A program made the position numbers and the translations under genes. The notes under the pieces are model-generated. The model was not told where the DNA came from. It searched no databases and worked only from the letters and a program-made list of their open reading frames with translations. A DNA stretch of 64,000 bases from Lonicera japonica (taxonomy: Eukaryota > Streptophyta > Magnoliopsida > Dipsacales > Caprifoliaceae). Every line of letters begins with the position of its first letter. Position 1 is the first letter of the stretch. Below, in pieces: positions 1-14,590 of this stretch. The stretch spans positions 14,897,411 to 14,961,410 of the forward strand of contig CM038467.1 in assembly GCA_021464415.1 (NCBI GenBank), in the 5' to 3' direction.

Positions 1-3000
1 TTCGGATTTGGTAGAGATAAGGGGTCTTCACTTGGTGCCAGTAATCTGTCCAAGCCTGTTGGTGACGGTGGTTCGGGTTTGGGGAAGAGTTCGAATAAAA
101 AGGAGGTTGTTGATCTGAAGAAGCCGGGGGTTATGGAAAATGTTAGGGTTGGGAGCTGGGCTGATAATAGGATTAATTCGGACAGCATGTCCACGGAAAC
201 TGTACCATCTATAGACCATAGTCCTCTTGTTCAGGCCCGTTCTCGTCTCCAGAATGGGGAATCCTCTTCCTCAGAAGCTGGTAAGGTTATCTTACAACTA
301 TTTAGTGCCCTTATTGATTTAGGGCCCGTTTAGTTGCACAAGTTGTCTAGTGCTGAATTTAGTTCAATTTCGATTAATGAATTGCAAGTTTGTGCATTTA
401 TTATAAATAATTCAATTATAATTCCTTTATGAGAAATTAAGGAATGTTAGAATGGAAACTTGTTCTAAATTCTTCAACTTAATTAAAATTTTATCTAGAG
501 TCATCAACATAAAGTGTAGACAGATCTCCTCGAAGTATAGTGTTGGGGTGAACTCTCTACTTCAGGAATTAGCCAATTTCGGGTTTTACTTGATGACTTA
601 ATTTGAGTTTTCATGAATTATCATATGTAGAATTGTTCAGTTTTCATAACCAAACACAAATGAATGTAAAAATCATAAATTGCCTTATTGTAAGTTGTCT
701 AATTCACACTTTGAGGGACAACAAAACAGGCAATTACTGTATGTGCGAATATATGTTGACATAAATTCTTTGCATGTGCATGTATCGACTTGTACTTATA
801 TGCGAAGAAAGACTGGATTACATGATGTGATAAGGTTGCTTTTTTTAGATTTGATTATGGGGAAGAAGAAAACGAGTTTATGCTTCGGGAATTAGTACGT
901 AGATTCCTGGAGGATCACTGTACACAATGGGACACATTTTATAATGTAATATGATTAGTAAAAATATATCTGATAGGAATATAGAAGTGAACTGATGAGA
1001 TGGGCACACCATGCATTCAGAGCTTAGTGTTCTAGTTAGGAAGAGTAATTTGATATCATTGTTGGCAACGCTAAGTAAAAATCATGGTTCTAAACAGTGG
1101 TAGACATGTATTCCAATTTGGATATTTTGGACCTTATTTGGAGGTCTTCCTCTAGAGAAACCCTTTCCCATTTTTGTTACTTCTGACCATGGAAGCCTTG
1201 AGTAAGCTTGGATAGTAATACTTTGGTGATTATATTGGGGTGCTTGGTGATTTCCTTTCCTCCTGTCGTAGAACCAAGAAGACACAAAGTAATGAACTAA
1301 TTTAACCAAAACTCTTAAAAACAGTAGCAATATCACTACCATCAGGTGTTATCCCAGCATCTGACCTCCAGTTTATTATTTAGAGCCTAGAGGCGAGGCC
1401 TTACAAAAGAAACCAAATAAACTTCAAACAGTGCACTAACCCTAATTTTACTAAAAGCCAATTTAATCCAAATAATACTCAGAGATAGATTTATAAATTA
1501 ATAATAACTAATCAGTTAATTAGATCGACTCATAATTCTCTCTACGTTTCCTTTGGGCACATGTCTTGAATTTGGGCTTATGATCCCATTCTTCCCAGCT
1601 GAAAGGAACTCGCCTCCATAGATTTAGCATGATGATAAAGGTCAAGATTCAAGATTGTTAGGACCAAGGCGTCACATCATCCTTCTTTTCGTCTAAAGAG
1701 ATTAGGTCCATGGTGTATGTTCTTTGCCGATGACATTGGTTCAAACTTTTGATGCACACCTACAAAGAGTCATTATAAAGTTAAAAACATGGAGAAGCAA
1801 ATTAGAATTAAGGGCTAAAAGATTAGCACAAAACCTAAATTTACGAAGTGCAGATGCTGCATAAATATGTGAAATGATAATTAATAACCACTCAGAAGGT
1901 ATCACTCAAATGAATCAATTTAAAATTTTCAATATTTAAAATCAAAAGTAGAAAGTAGCTGGGAAGAAAAGAGTGATGTAAGATGTATTTTGTATAACTG
2001 GAGCAAAAGGGACAAAATCGAGACAGGCCGATACTCTAGTTTTGCCACATGAGGTGGGTGTACAAATATAATTTTAAAAGTCGGGAGGTCCAACTTTTGT
2101 CATTTCTAAACCATATAATTTCAGACTGGGGAAGGTAGCATGAGCTCATGTTTTGGTGTCATTGGTCTGTGTGGAACCCCACATTCAGCAAGTAGTTTCA
2201 TGCACTAAAATATTCTTCTGGGAGTATTGGATGAGCCAGTTTATTTTTGAGGGGAAGCGACCAAGGGTGCAATCCTGATGGCTAAAAATGTGAGGCTAGG
2301 AGGAGGGTTTTTTTTGCTAGTTGGCGCTCTTTCTGCAAAACTTGGTGTTTTTGCTAATCATATATATATTCTTATTTCTGTTTCTGTCTAGTTTCATTCT
2401 TGGGCTGGGATGCTTTTTGGTTCCCTCTATCTCCTATATGCATGGCCATTGCCCCCTTTTGGTGTTTAAAAAGATACATTTGCTTGTAGATATAAGACAA
2501 GGAGGCTAGTGAAAGCTAGCATGGGATGAAGTTATTTGCAAATATATCATGCAAGTTGATTAGTAGAAACACTAATTTTTTTATTTTTTTCATAGGGAAC
2601 AAAATTTTATAAATTTGAAAATATAAGTAACAAAATGAAGAGGGACAAGCTATCCACCACCAGTACATATACCAAAAGACAACTGTGATATGAATCAAAT
2701 ACAAACAAAGCTTTCATAAATAAGATGCACATGATAACTTTTCTTAAAGTATCATAGCCATCCAAATTCCAATTAAGTTTAATATATTCCACCCCACAGT
2801 GCTTAAACGATTTGGAATTTGAAGCCCATAGCGAGGCTTCAAATCTGATTCTTTCTCATAGCCATTCCTTTTCTTCCTCCTCTCCTTCAAAAATCCTATT
2901 ATTCCTTTCTATCCAAATCATCCATCTAACTGCCACTTTGACGCACCTCCACAAGGCCCTGCCTTTTGGTATATCTCCATCAGTGTTAATATCCATAGGA

Positions 3001-6000
3001 AGAAGTCCGCCCCAGATTTTGGAAGGACCCAACAGAGTCCAAATTCAGCCCACACTTTTGCCCTTATAAAATAAGAATATGGACAGTACAACATAATATG
3101 ACTTAATGTTTCTTCATTTTTCTTGCATAAAACACACCATGATGGGGATAGACAATATTTTGGTCTTCTGTTTTGCAATAAGTCACAAGTGTTAACCCTC
3201 CCATGAGCCAATAACCATGTGAAAACTTGCCCTTCTGAAGGAATACCTGCTACCCAGATAAGTTTAGAAGATGTGAAGTGAGGATCCGATGGGGAATCGA
3301 TGAGAGATTTGAAAAAGGAAGAGCAAGAGAAACCTTCCCCATTTAGAAGCCACCTTCTCTTGTCCTTAGAAACCAGAAACGATCTTACTCCTTCGGTGAT
3401 GTTCATTAAAGAAACAAACTCCTCGAACTCCATCTCGTTGAAAGATCTAGAAAATGATAGATTCCAAGATGCTATTTGATCCGAATTTAGAGAAGCCAAA
3501 GAAGAGATGGACTTCCCTTTATTCAAAGGAATTCTATACAATCAAGGAAACAAAGAATGGAGAGCAACCTTACCTATCTTCTTGTCCTCCCAAAATCTGA
3601 TCATAACTCCCTCACCCATTTCCAATCTTGTGTGATTCAAAAATGATTCAAGACCATGAGAAATAAATTCCCAAGGACTTCTATAAGACCCTTTACAAAC
3701 CACTTTGGAGTCCCACCTATTGTCGCTTAATCCATATTTGCTTTTAAGGATGGAGTACCATAAGGAATTTTGGCTATGTGGGAATCTCCACAACCATTTA
3801 CCTAGCAAAGCTCTATTTCGATTTAACAAATTCCCAATATCCAACCACCCTTTATCTTTTGCTTTAGACACATCCCATTTTAGAAGCCTACTCCACTAAA
3901 TTGTCTTCGTCCATATTGATGCCTGCAAGCTTACTCTTTGTCAAGTTCAACTTTAGGCCCGATAATGAACAGAACACTTCTTATTGTAGAGAAGAATGGG
4001 AAAGGAGCATACTTAGGCTTGTCTCCTAATGAATGCTAGACTTTTACAAATGAAACTTGAATTGTTGAGTCTCTGGTTGAACTCTTTTGTACATGGTAGG
4101 ATTAATAGATGAAATCTTGAAGTGGTGGACAAAAATTGAATAGAAGAAAATGGAAATATAGTCTGAAAGGTTTCAAAAGAAAGAGCCAGAAGGCGTTGGA
4201 TGGACATTGCCATGGGTAAATTTTGACGTATATATATACACATATTTGCAACTGCTGAACATGGCAATGCATTATTACATTGGTTCCGATATGTGTGTAC
4301 GGGTGTATAACTTACTCTGGTTTCCTTGATTACCTAAACAGGGAGATTGAATTCATCGCGGAAACATTCTGGAGGCTTGAAGAGCTCAGAGCTTTGTACT
4401 CCAGAGTTGAAGGTAAATCGTCAAGGCTGGAAAAAATTAGGATCCGGACCCTGGGAAAAAAGTTTTTTAGGATGCGGTCCGTTGGTCCCTGTTTTTGGGA
4501 AGGGGCACAAGATAACTTTTTCTCAAACACAGATACTTTTTTCTCGGTAACAGATACGTTATCTGTGATTGAGAAATAGAGTATATGTGACCAAGAAACA
4601 GTGTATCTACCGGAAAGTATCTAAGTATTTGAGTCCTCGCCAGAGGTAGATACAATATCTCCATGGACAGACAGTGACCACCTCCTTTAAAACAAAAGTT
4701 GGAGACTGCATCCTAACAAGTTTTTTTGTTTTTTTAAGGGACCGGATCCTAAAATCCCCTCAATGCCGGCTGTTCATTTGCTTATTTCAGCAGGTTCCTG
4801 CATTTTTGAAATTCTTGAGTTGCTTTGGCAGAAAATATTAATGTATGTTTTTTGTAGGCATCATATGATTGTGAGAACCCAAAAGAGTCTGAATCGCCCC
4901 GCTTTCAAGCTATACTTCGGGTTACAAGTGCACCCAGAAAGAGGTTTCCATCTGACATCAAAAGTTTTTCTCATGAACTGAATTCCAAAGGCGTACGTCC
5001 TTTCCCATTGTGGAAGCCTAGAGGTCTAAATAACGTGGAGGTTGTACAATTTTCTTTCAAATTATTCTTTGCATCTTACGTACATTGCTGCTATTAATCT
5101 CGTTTATTTTCCTTATTACCTTTCTACGGCATACAGGAAGTTCTAAGCATGATACGCGCAAAATTTGACAAGGCAAAGGAAGAAGTGGATTCTGATCTGC
5201 ATATTTTTGCAGCAGATCTAGTTGGAATTCTCGATAAGAATGCAGAAAACCATCCAGAATGGCAAGAAACTATAGAGGACCTACTTGTTTTGGCACGAAG
5301 CTGTGCTATGACGTCTCCCGGAGAATTTTGGCTGCAGTGTGAAGGCATAGTTCAAGAACTGGATGATAGACGTCAAGAGCTTCCCATGGGCATTCTTAAG
5401 CAGCTTCATACTCGAATGCTTTTCATTCTCACAAGGTGTACAAGATTGTTGCAATTCCACAAGGAAAGTGGTTTATCTGAAGATGAACAGTTTCTTCAGC
5501 TTCGCCAATCGCTTCATTCTGCTGAGCAACGAGCTCCTTCGGGTATGATGGGAAGGGATGTGAAGAGTTCTAGTGCTGCAAAGGCGGCCTCAAAATCGAC
5601 GTCAGTAAGGAAATCTTACAGTCAGGAGCAGCACAGCTTGGAGTGGAGGAAAGACCGTGTTATCAAACCCGCAAATTTTCTCTCTCCACCTGTAGTTGTT
5701 GAAACACCGACAAACGTAGATTCTCCTGGTGGCAGGGATAGGATGGCATCTTGGAAAAAATTTCCATCTCCTGGAGGAAAAAGCCCAAAAGAATCCTCTC
5801 CGGCGAAGGAGGAACAGAATGATGGTAAGGTGGAAAATTTGAAGATGCTAAACAAAGGGAGAACTATTATTTCTGATATAGATATGGTTCCCGTTAAGCC
5901 TCCTGAGGTTCCTCCTGCTAAAGATTCTCATGGACATTCTTCTTCAATTCCTTCCAAGCACCAGCACAAAGTTTCTTGGGGTTACTGGTCAGACCAACCA

Positions 6001-9000
6001 AACATTTCTGATGTTGAGAGTTCGATTATTTGTCGCATTTGTGAGGAAGAGGTTCCTACTTTACACGTGGAAGACCACTCCAGAATATGTGCAATTGCTA
6101 ATCGATGTGATCAAAAGGGTCTGAGTGTTGACGAGCGACTAGTCAGAATCGGTGAGACTCTTGAGAAGCTGATGGAATCATTTTCACAGAAGGAATTTCA
6201 ACATGGTGTAGGAAGTCCGGATGGTGGTGCTAAAGTGTCGAACTCTAGTGTTACTGAAGAATCCGATCTTCTCTCTCCTAAACTCAGTGACTGGTCCCGC
6301 AGAGGCTCAGAAGACATGCTTGACTGTTTCCCCGAAGCCGATAATTCTGTTTTTATGGATGATATAAAGGGTCTACCATCAATGTCATGTAGAACACGTT
6401 TTGGTCCCAAGTCTGAACAAGGAATGACAACTTCATCAGGAGGTAGCATGACTCCTAGGTCTCCGCTGTTGACTCCAAGGACCAGCCAGATTGACTTGCT
6501 ATTAGCCGGAAAGGGTGCTTACTCTGAACATGATGATCTTCCACAGGTAGTTCCGAGTCTAATCTTGTTCAATCATATTATTTGCTGTCTTTATTTATGG
6601 GTAGAACCGCACACGTCTAATGTAGAACTATGATTAGTGATGTATTGATGTATATTGTTTGTATTTCAACATGATATCCAACTTTATCCTTCACTTAAAT
6701 TCATTGTTCAGTTGCAGAGTCTCCACTTGCCTTCAATTTTGTATATATATTCTGTTATGTAACTTTATACACAAACAGAAAAATTTGTTTCTGTAAAAGT
6801 TTATCTATTTTTGTTAATACTTAATTGATTTATTACATAAAAACGATACAAATGAAAGTGCAAGAAATTCTTGATCAGTGAGGAAAACTGTTACCATCTT
6901 GTTAAGTAAGATACCAAAATGGATGGTTTGACTCATTTTACACTAAAAATAGGCGCAGGAAATCCTTTGATGGCACCATTTCCTATTTCTCAATTAGATT
7001 CCACAGTCAAGATAATTGGCTGGGCTAAGGTGGATACTGTCCTCGTATATATTGGGAATATGAGTATCTGCAGTTGAATCTTAAATGTATACAGTCCTCT
7101 TATATATTGTGCCCAAGTAATGTTCATACTAACTTTAGAGAGAATTACTTTCCTAAGAAAATAGAAAAGGAAAAGAAAAGAGGCTTGCATATGACAAGGT
7201 GTATGATCATTATGGCATGCAATTGTTAGTATAGTACTTGCTTATGCTAACCTTTAATTTGTTTCTCTTAACATTTTCCATATTGACAGTTCCATACTAT
7301 TAATGGCCCTCCTTGATGTAGATGAATGAACTTGCCGATATTGCTCGATGTGCTTCAAATACACCCTTAGACGATGATCGCTCTTTGTCATACTTGCTCT
7401 CCTGTCTTGAAGACTTGAGGGTGGTCATTGAGCGTAGGAAGTTGGATGCACTAACGGTGGAGACATTTGGAGCACGCATTGAGAAGCTGATTCGGTTAGT
7501 CTTTTTGCTGCTGCATAGTTTTGATTTTTTATGTTTGAACTTTAAAATATATAAATAATAATTGAATTGAAAAGAAGGAAAAGTTGAAATAAACAAATAA
7601 CAAAGCATTTTTTTTTTCCTTCGGTTGAAATGTAATGAGTTTTGATCCTCTAGGGAGAAGTATTTGCAGCTTTGCGAGATGGTTGATGATGACAAAATTG
7701 ATATAACAAGTACTGTGATTGATGAAGATGCCCCTTTGGAAGATGACGTAGTACGTAGCTTGAGAACCAGCCCTATTCATAATAATAAGGACCGCACCTC
7801 TATAGACGACTTTGAGATTATAAAACCAATCAGCCGTGGAGCATTCGGCCGGGTTTTCCTTGCAAAAAAGAGAACAACAGGGGACCTTTTTGCCATTAAG
7901 GTAGTTTGAAATGGTGTTGCTATTAATTAACTGATCAGTACGTAAAAGATTTCCTTGATTTATTTCACTGTGTTCTTGTTGAGGTGTTTTCCCTGTTTTC
8001 TCTATAGTAATATCCATGTTTTGACCAATGACCATGATTATGTCATGTGTTCATATTTAATGACTAATGTGGTGTAGGATCAATATATTTCTTTGCAGGT
8101 TCTAAAAATATTGTATCTTCACATATAAAGAGATTAGAACGCTTGTGCTCTGTAGCTTCCTATTGCTTGGTTAAACTAATTCATATATAATTTATGAATT
8201 GACAACTTGCTACACGGGAACTCTATGGTGGTTTCTTCAAAGCAAGGACAAGTTTCCAAATAGAGTACAGTTTTAACATTCAGTAACAGTTTTTTTCTAA
8301 AAATAATTGGGAAAAATTGAAGCCATATAACTTGTTTCTTGTGATCAATTATATACCGTTAACCCATCGATCATGTTGAAGAAATACTGGCTGTCAGTGT
8401 CAATGAAATTTTGACACTCCAGACTGTGGCTTGTCACTGCGATGAACCAATATTATCCCATTAATTTTTTATTTTTTGATTAAAATGATTTGGTTATGTA
8501 CATATCATCTAAAGAATTCTCTCTTCCTCTCACCATCCCATGGAGGGCGGGGTGATATGCTTATAACCTTGTCACTGACAGCTATAAGCAGAATTCCAAG
8601 GATATTTGATGTAGGACATGAGGTTTGAGTCCTTTTTAGAGCAGGAGTTGGAAGTCTTATTTGTTTGAGTCCTTATTAGAGTAGGAGTTGGAAGTCTCAT
8701 TAGGTTTGTGAATAGGATTATATTTTTTTGTTCTGCATTTTTATAAGTAATATACATTTTTTTCCCTTTACATTTTTTTCCTCTTTCCTTGTGGATTCAA
8801 GGACGTTACAAAATAGCTCCCGCATCGCCAATATTTGTATAGACGCTAAGATTTTTAATGGACTTTCATTTCCCCAATTCTGTTGGTGATTTGTTCTGGT
8901 TACTCAAGGGAGTAGGATTTGCTCTGGATTGTTTGTTGTAATTTAATGTAATGGCACCTAGAAATTTAAGGGACTTTTACTGCAGAGTGTAGATGTAACT

Positions 9001-12000
9001 TCCTTTTTGTTTTACTGCTATTAATTGTTAATTTTTACAGGTTCTGAAAAAGGCAGATATGATTCGGAAGAATGCTGTTGAGAGTATTCTTGCAGAACGT
9101 GATATTCTAATATCAGTTCGAAACCCTTTTGTGGTGAGCAGGTCTAGCTAGAACATATTACCATACCTTAGGAAACAGTTTATAAATTCTAAGTAGAAGT
9201 TCCAATGTATCAGGTTCGCTTCTTCTATTCATTCACTTGTCGTGAAAATCTGTATCTTGTGATGGAGTACTTGAATGGTGGAGATTTGTATTCATTGTTG
9301 AGAAATCTAGGCTGCTTAGATGAAGATGTTGCTCGCGTATATATTGCAGAAGTGGTAAAATTCTTATTTTGTTTGAATTTTTTTACTGGATAAATTATGA
9401 TCAGTACATAAATCCGAGAGTGAACTCTGGCAGGTGCTTGCTTTGGAGTATCTGCATTCTCTACGTGTGGTTCATCGTGATCTAAAGCCTGATAATTTGT
9501 TGATTGCACATGATGGTCATCTTAAGGTAAGCAACATTTACACAGAAGGTTGACTGCGCATTTCGTTTAGTTAAATTTGGCACATAGACCTTCGTAAATT
9601 GAATTTATATAATTATACCTACAGCAGTTGGCCAGTTACCCGAGATTGGACTGCCTGATGCAAGATGATGAGTTTTCTGTTTATTGTGTTAAGTGGATAC
9701 TTGGTCACTATTTTGTGTAGTTGGTTTGTAACTCTTGTTCTGATTGTTTTAGTTCTATAAGTATGTTTTTTGGAGTATCTCTTCTGCCAATATATAAGAG
9801 TTCTCTAATAATTTATACAATTTGAAAATTAAAGGTTGCATTGTGACTAAATCAATAATGACTTAAAACTTTGGAAAGCCAATTTTGGAGATCCCGATCA
9901 AGAAGTCATTATGCTTCTGTTGTGCTATCGATATCACCATGCTGGTGCATAAGGGGTTGTAGAAATTCTAGTAAGTATGGATGTAAAGTTGAACATGGGA
10001 TTGGGGCTGTCTGTTTTGGCTAATTTTGAATTTTTGATTTGTGTTTCTATAATATAATTTTAGAATGTGAACTGACTGATTGTAGTTTTGAGTTGCTTAC
10101 AATCCAAAATGTTGCTCATGTTCTAGTCAGGTGCCATTTGTCTTTTAAAGTTTTAAACTTGTGAATGGAGTTTCAACTGAATGGTGTTAAGTACCAATAC
10201 GTGATTTTTGAAGTGATTTGTTGGTTTTTAGAGGGTAAAGTACAACATTGTAATTATTGAGCGGTTTACTGTTGTATATAAATTTTTAGCACTCACAGTT
10301 TCTAGCATACCCATCATGCCATTTCGACCCTTGGTTATCAATATGTTTGTGAACTTAAAAAATTCTCATTCCTTCTCCGAGCAGTTGACAGATTTTGGGC
10401 TTTCAAAAGTTGGTCTGATCAACAGCACCGATGATTTATCTGGTCCAGCTGTCAGTGGGACATCACTTTTGGGAGAAGAAGATGAATCTCAATCATCAGT
10501 TTCTGAGAATAACGAGGAAAGGCGTAAGAAACGTTCTGCTGTGGGTACACCTGACTATTTGGCACCCGAGATTCTTTTGGGGACAGGGCATGGTTTGTAT
10601 AGCCTTTTGTCATCTTTTCCTTTATAACTGCCTCTAATTTTAGACTGAAGTTTGTGTCGTGATGGGACATTTGCCTCTTATAGCAAAAGAAAGATTGGCT
10701 AGAATCTAAATTGCTGGGCACATTAGTTGTCATTTTATTTGGTAGTTCTCATCATTAGCATAAAGAATTTGGTTCGAATCATAACGGTGCTCAATATTGA
10801 ACTTTCTATTTATTAAGTGACTGGGTTGAGCCTTTCTCCTTTGGTTAATTAGTTCTTTTTGTGATGGGGTTGACGCTGTTGCAATGTACTTCTTAGGCAC
10901 GAGTGCGGATTGGTGGTCTGTGGGGGTCATTCTATTCGAGCTGATTGTTGGCATTCCACCCTTCAATGCAGAGCATCCTCAGGTTACCATCTTTTTTCTG
11001 ACTATTCTTGCTTCCCTTTTTTCCTGTTGTGGGGGTTCAGTGTACTAATTATATATTAATTTCCAAAGACCCCCCCAAAAAACATATATGGGGAAAGGAA
11101 ACAAAATAGAACATTTCTGGATTTTCTAGTTGAAACCTTTTGTGGTGGTTAAATTTTACATTCTTTGAAGCAAAAAATTAGACCATCTTTTAGTTTGGAG
11201 AGAATTATTTGAAGACCTTGAAAGATGCATAACGATTTGCATTTTCTCAAAAGGCCTCTTAATAGGAAGGACTGCTGACCACACATAGATATAGCACCTC
11301 AAACCGCTCAGAGACAGCCAGGCGATGTGAACTACTCATAGTGTAGCCTGCCAGCACCTACTACAACCACATAAATGCACATACAACACCCCGACCACAA
11401 CACTAGGGTCATTGCACTTTTAACTCCAAATATTTAGTATTATAACAATATAGAAGTTAGAACAATCACTCCGGTTTCAATCGAGAAAAAAAGAGATCCC
11501 AATGTTAAGATATCTCGAACCATGCAGGGAAAGTCCATAGTGCTCTTCGCTTTGGCTAAAATGTGAAAGAGAGTGGGCAATGAATGCAAAGAGCTTTGTA
11601 AAGCCTGGTTTATTGTATCAATTTTCTTGCTTGTATCATAACCGTGTCTAATTTTTAGGGGTACTTTGGCATACCAATGAATCTAGATGGGAAAACTGAG
11701 AAGAATTATTGGCCTGCTAAGTATTCCATAAGAGAAAATAAAATTTTTGGGTGTACCATCATTGTTCCAATGTGACGAGTAATGATACCTCCCATCCGAC
11801 GGTTACACAAAAGCATGTAAGGGGAGCAAGTCCCCTCTGTCTCATGCCAATTGTTTTCTCTAATGAAATTGTAGTTCCGTCACCACCGATCTATTCTTGT
11901 CAAATTGCTGCTCATTCTTTTCGACTTTGGAGTGGGATGAATTTATAGGGTTGCTACATTTTTGCATTACCTTCTGGTTTTTTTCTACTTCCAAGAAAAG

Positions 12001-13989
12001 CTGGATGGAGGTATTCACACACTATTGTGCACTGATATTTTTTCAGCACTCTTTTTTCTTTCTTATTCTTTTTTATTTATTTATTTATTATTATTATTAT
12101 TATTATTTCTTTCTTTTCCAGTTGTTTTCTTTGTGTGCTATTTATACATCAGTTTTTCGATCGTAGTGCTATTAAACAATCACATATTAAATGACTGGTC
12201 TCTGGATTGGCAGATTGACATTATATCAGATTTAATAAACTTTTTAATTTCACTGAGTTCAAAGTTTATGTACACTAACTGTTTTGTTTCTAACAGACGA
12301 TATTTGATAATATTCTCAATCGTAATATACCCTGGCCTCGGGTACCTGAAGAAATGAGTCCTGATGCAGAAGACCTGATAGATCGGTAAGATTAGCATTT
12401 TGACCATTCTTAATTTTGCTATTTGTTTGTCAATTTTACTAGTGCTAAGGTTCGTAATACTGACATTGACCATTATGATATAATTGTCATTTGCAAGATA
12501 TCTGTTCAATTAGTTAAAACGTCCTGGTTATTGAGAGTATCATTTTTACCATCTATGAATTTATGTTTTTCAAAGTAATTGTCATTCAACATGCAAATTT
12601 TGGGGAAATAAGAGGATTTTATCATTTTTAATGAACCGAATAAACATGGAGGATGTTGCTCTGTTACTTTTTTTTAATTGGCTTTGCATTTTTTGTCTCA
12701 GAATTATTTTTTTCTTGTCATGTTCTACAGTATGACCCAGAAGTTCTCTCCGTTTATATATTTTAATTGGCTGAACTTGTAGTGTTTGACAAAAAGTTAA
12801 TGATACGAGGGACCTATACATTTCCATTTATATATTTTGTAACTATGGATCTCTGTTGCTACTTTTCAATTGCAGTTTATTGACAGAAGATCCTAATCAG
12901 AGACTGGGAGCTAGAGGGGCATCAGAGGTGATCTTCATTTCTAAATTTAGATGCTAGAAGCCTTGTTGGTTGTTAATATCTTTTGGACAATAATATCTAT
13001 GATTGTAAATGTGGTAATGTCATAATATTGTGAATTTATTATCCAGGTGAAGCAACATCCATTTTTCAGAGATATTAATTGGGATACGCTTGCTAGACAG
13101 AAGGTGTGATCTTCTTTCATGCTAAATACAAACACAGAAATGTGTCCTATTTGTAATGCGACTTTATATTTGTGCATTTTATTCAGGCTGCATTTGTTCC
13201 TGCCTCTGAGAGCGCACTGGACACCAGTTATTTCACAAGTCGTTTCACTTGGAATCCTTCAGATGAACATGTTTATGCCGGCAGCGATTTTGAGGATTCT
13301 AGTGATAATGGTAGCATGAGTGGCAGCAGCAGTTGCCTAAGCAATCGGCATGATGAAGTGGTACTCTCTCTCTCTAAAAGGACCCTGACGTCATTTCCTT
13401 TTGTATATTCTGTGCGACTTATTTCTGGGTGGTGATGTTGAACAGGTAGATGAATGTGCAGGGCTTGCTGAGTTTGACCCGGGCTCTTCCATCAACTACT
13501 CATTTAGTAATTTCTCGTTTAAGGTATGTTAACCTAATTGGCTGTAAAGTTTCGTGTGCTAAATAATAACGAATGGAGCATATGTAATGCAAGGGTGAAG
13601 AGATTGTTATTTACACATTTTGATTAGGAAGCACTATCATTGCCAAAGCTGTATGGGCTTTTTGCCAAAGCAATGGTACCTCAGCGAGTTGGTACTTTTT
13701 TGCTACAACAGTTCTACTTTGCTTTGGTTGTAGTCTACTGTTTTGGCATTGGCCTGAGATGCATACCTTTTTTATATGGCCTTTCCTGCGCAGCCATTCT
13801 TATTGTCACTAATTTCCTTTGTGCATGTTAGATTAATTTGTTGATGTACTTTGTTTTGAATATCATTCTTTTTGCACTTGTGCTTACTGTTTTGTGGTAA
13901 ACCAGAATCTATCACAACTCGCAACAATCAATTATGATTTGCTTACTAAAGGTTGGAAAGATGACCAGCCACCAGACCATGATACATGA
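1..13989 (+). CDS. IREH1: IRE-family AGC serine/threonine kinase (IREH1-like), 5' partial, 17 exons
   Basis: Exons read from the sequence: 1-280, 4342-4412, 4858-5040, 5137-6546, 7322-7494, 7654-7900, 9041-9133, 9214-9354, 9434-9526, 10385-10592, 10897-10982, 12297-12385, 12876-12927, 13047-13103, 13187-13360, 13446-13523, 13906-13989. All junctions are GT..AG and phases agree, giving 1172 residues plus TGA. The start lies upstream of the window. The large exon 5137-6546 encodes the conserved IRE middle region and a zinc-finger-like motif [20 protein letters not shown]. The kinase domain follows: Gly loop ISRGAFGRV, Lys in [23 protein letters not shown], a long insert, then [10 protein letters not shown]. 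The tail has an AGC-type FSNFSF hydrophobic motif. IRE kinases are plant relatives of fungal Rim15 and animal MAST kinases. IRE itself promotes root-hair growth, while the role of IREH1 is less clear. All catalytic residues are present, so it should be active. Confidence 0.96.
281..4341 (+). other. First visible intron of IREH1 (4.06 kb)
   Basis: The intron starts GTAAGG at 281 and ends with the AG at 4340-4341. Splicing the leftover G of exon 1 to GG restores the family reading frame. It is AT-rich and holds no further exon that I can recognise. Its main content is the antisense LINE fragment at 2574-3900. The other long introns of the gene (7901-9040, 9527-10384, 10983-12296) hold only AT-rich sequence and short tandem duplications. 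Confidence 0.85.
2574..3900 (-). mobile_element. 5'-truncated LINE (non-LTR retrotransposon) fragment, antisense in IREH1 intron
   Basis: Two minus-strand open stretches, 3542-3871 and 2918-3541, read like the C-terminal part of a plant LINE polyprotein. First comes the post-RT segment with [18 protein letters not shown]. Then comes the zf-RVT-type region with [19 protein letters not shown] and a [19 protein letters not shown] zinc-binding motif. Just downstream, at about 2890-2930, the phrase [11 protein letters not shown] typical of plant LINE ends is visible. A T-rich run on the plus strand at 2574-2590 corresponds to the element's poly(A) tail. The endonuclease and reverse-transcriptase core are missing and stops or frameshifts separate the parts, so it is dead. 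I could not find target-site duplications, and the 5' border near 3900 is approximate. Confidence 0.85.
8626..8702. repeat. Two-copy ~39-bp tandem duplication in an IREH1 intron
   Basis: The phrase TTGAGTCCTT..TTAGAG.AGGAGTTGG followed by AAGTCT is present twice in tandem with a few substitutions, inside intron 7901-9040. It is a local duplication with no sign of coding or regulatory function. Confidence 0.7.
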
Positions 13990-14590
13990 CAGGGGGGCAC
14001 CAATTTTGAAGCGTGCCTAAGAACCTCAGTGTTGTTTGTATACCCTGTAAATGTGAGGCGTCTTAACTTTCTTAACTTCCTTTGATCCATGTGATGCTTA
14101 ATATCAATCTATTCTTGGAGAGAGCTGACTCAGTTTTTATCGCGCTTGCAGAGATAGAAGCAGAGCTTGAAGATGCATTTTCTTTGGGATGTGCCATTTC
14201 TCCTAGAAACATCAATTTTACAATTGAGTTATTTTATTCCCTTGAGGAAACTGAATGTATGTAAAATGGTAATGGCCCAGTTTGTGGTTTTTAAGGTATT
14301 TGGCCAAATGTTACAGCTGTTGTTTCCCCTCCACGGGAATGAGGAAACGTGAGGATAGGATTGATGACTTGAGTGCCAAGTAAAATATATGATGAGTTGG
14401 GGTAATAGGCTGTCTGTTATTGCTGTTTTTGTATCAATTCGACTCCCCCTTCTTGAATATAGTGGTGAGAGTTTATGTAGGGGTTTGGGCCCCATCCCAT
14501 CAAACCCGAAAGCCAAATCAAAAACCAAAAACAAAAGAACACATCCCCCTTTTAAGAAGTGGAAAATGCAATTGCTAAAGCATTGATTTT
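13990..14590 (+). other. Probable 3' UTR and downstream sequence of IREH1
   Basis: About 600 bp of moderately GC-rich sequence follow the TGA at 13987-13989, before the composition drops to AT-rich intergenic DNA near 14590. No other gene begins here. The polyadenylation site cannot be fixed from sequence alone. Confidence 0.45.

Noticed and set aside
324..664. Possible MITE beginning GGGCCCGTTTAGTTGCAC and ending AACCAAACACAAAT in the first IREH1 intron
   Set aside because: The two ends share only a GTTTRGTT core, and no target duplication is visible.
12060..12110. TTA/ATT trinucleotide-rich stretch in an IREH1 intron as a coding extension
   Set aside because: The flanking exons 10897-10982 and 12297-12385 join in frame across it, and it is only low-complexity intron sequence.
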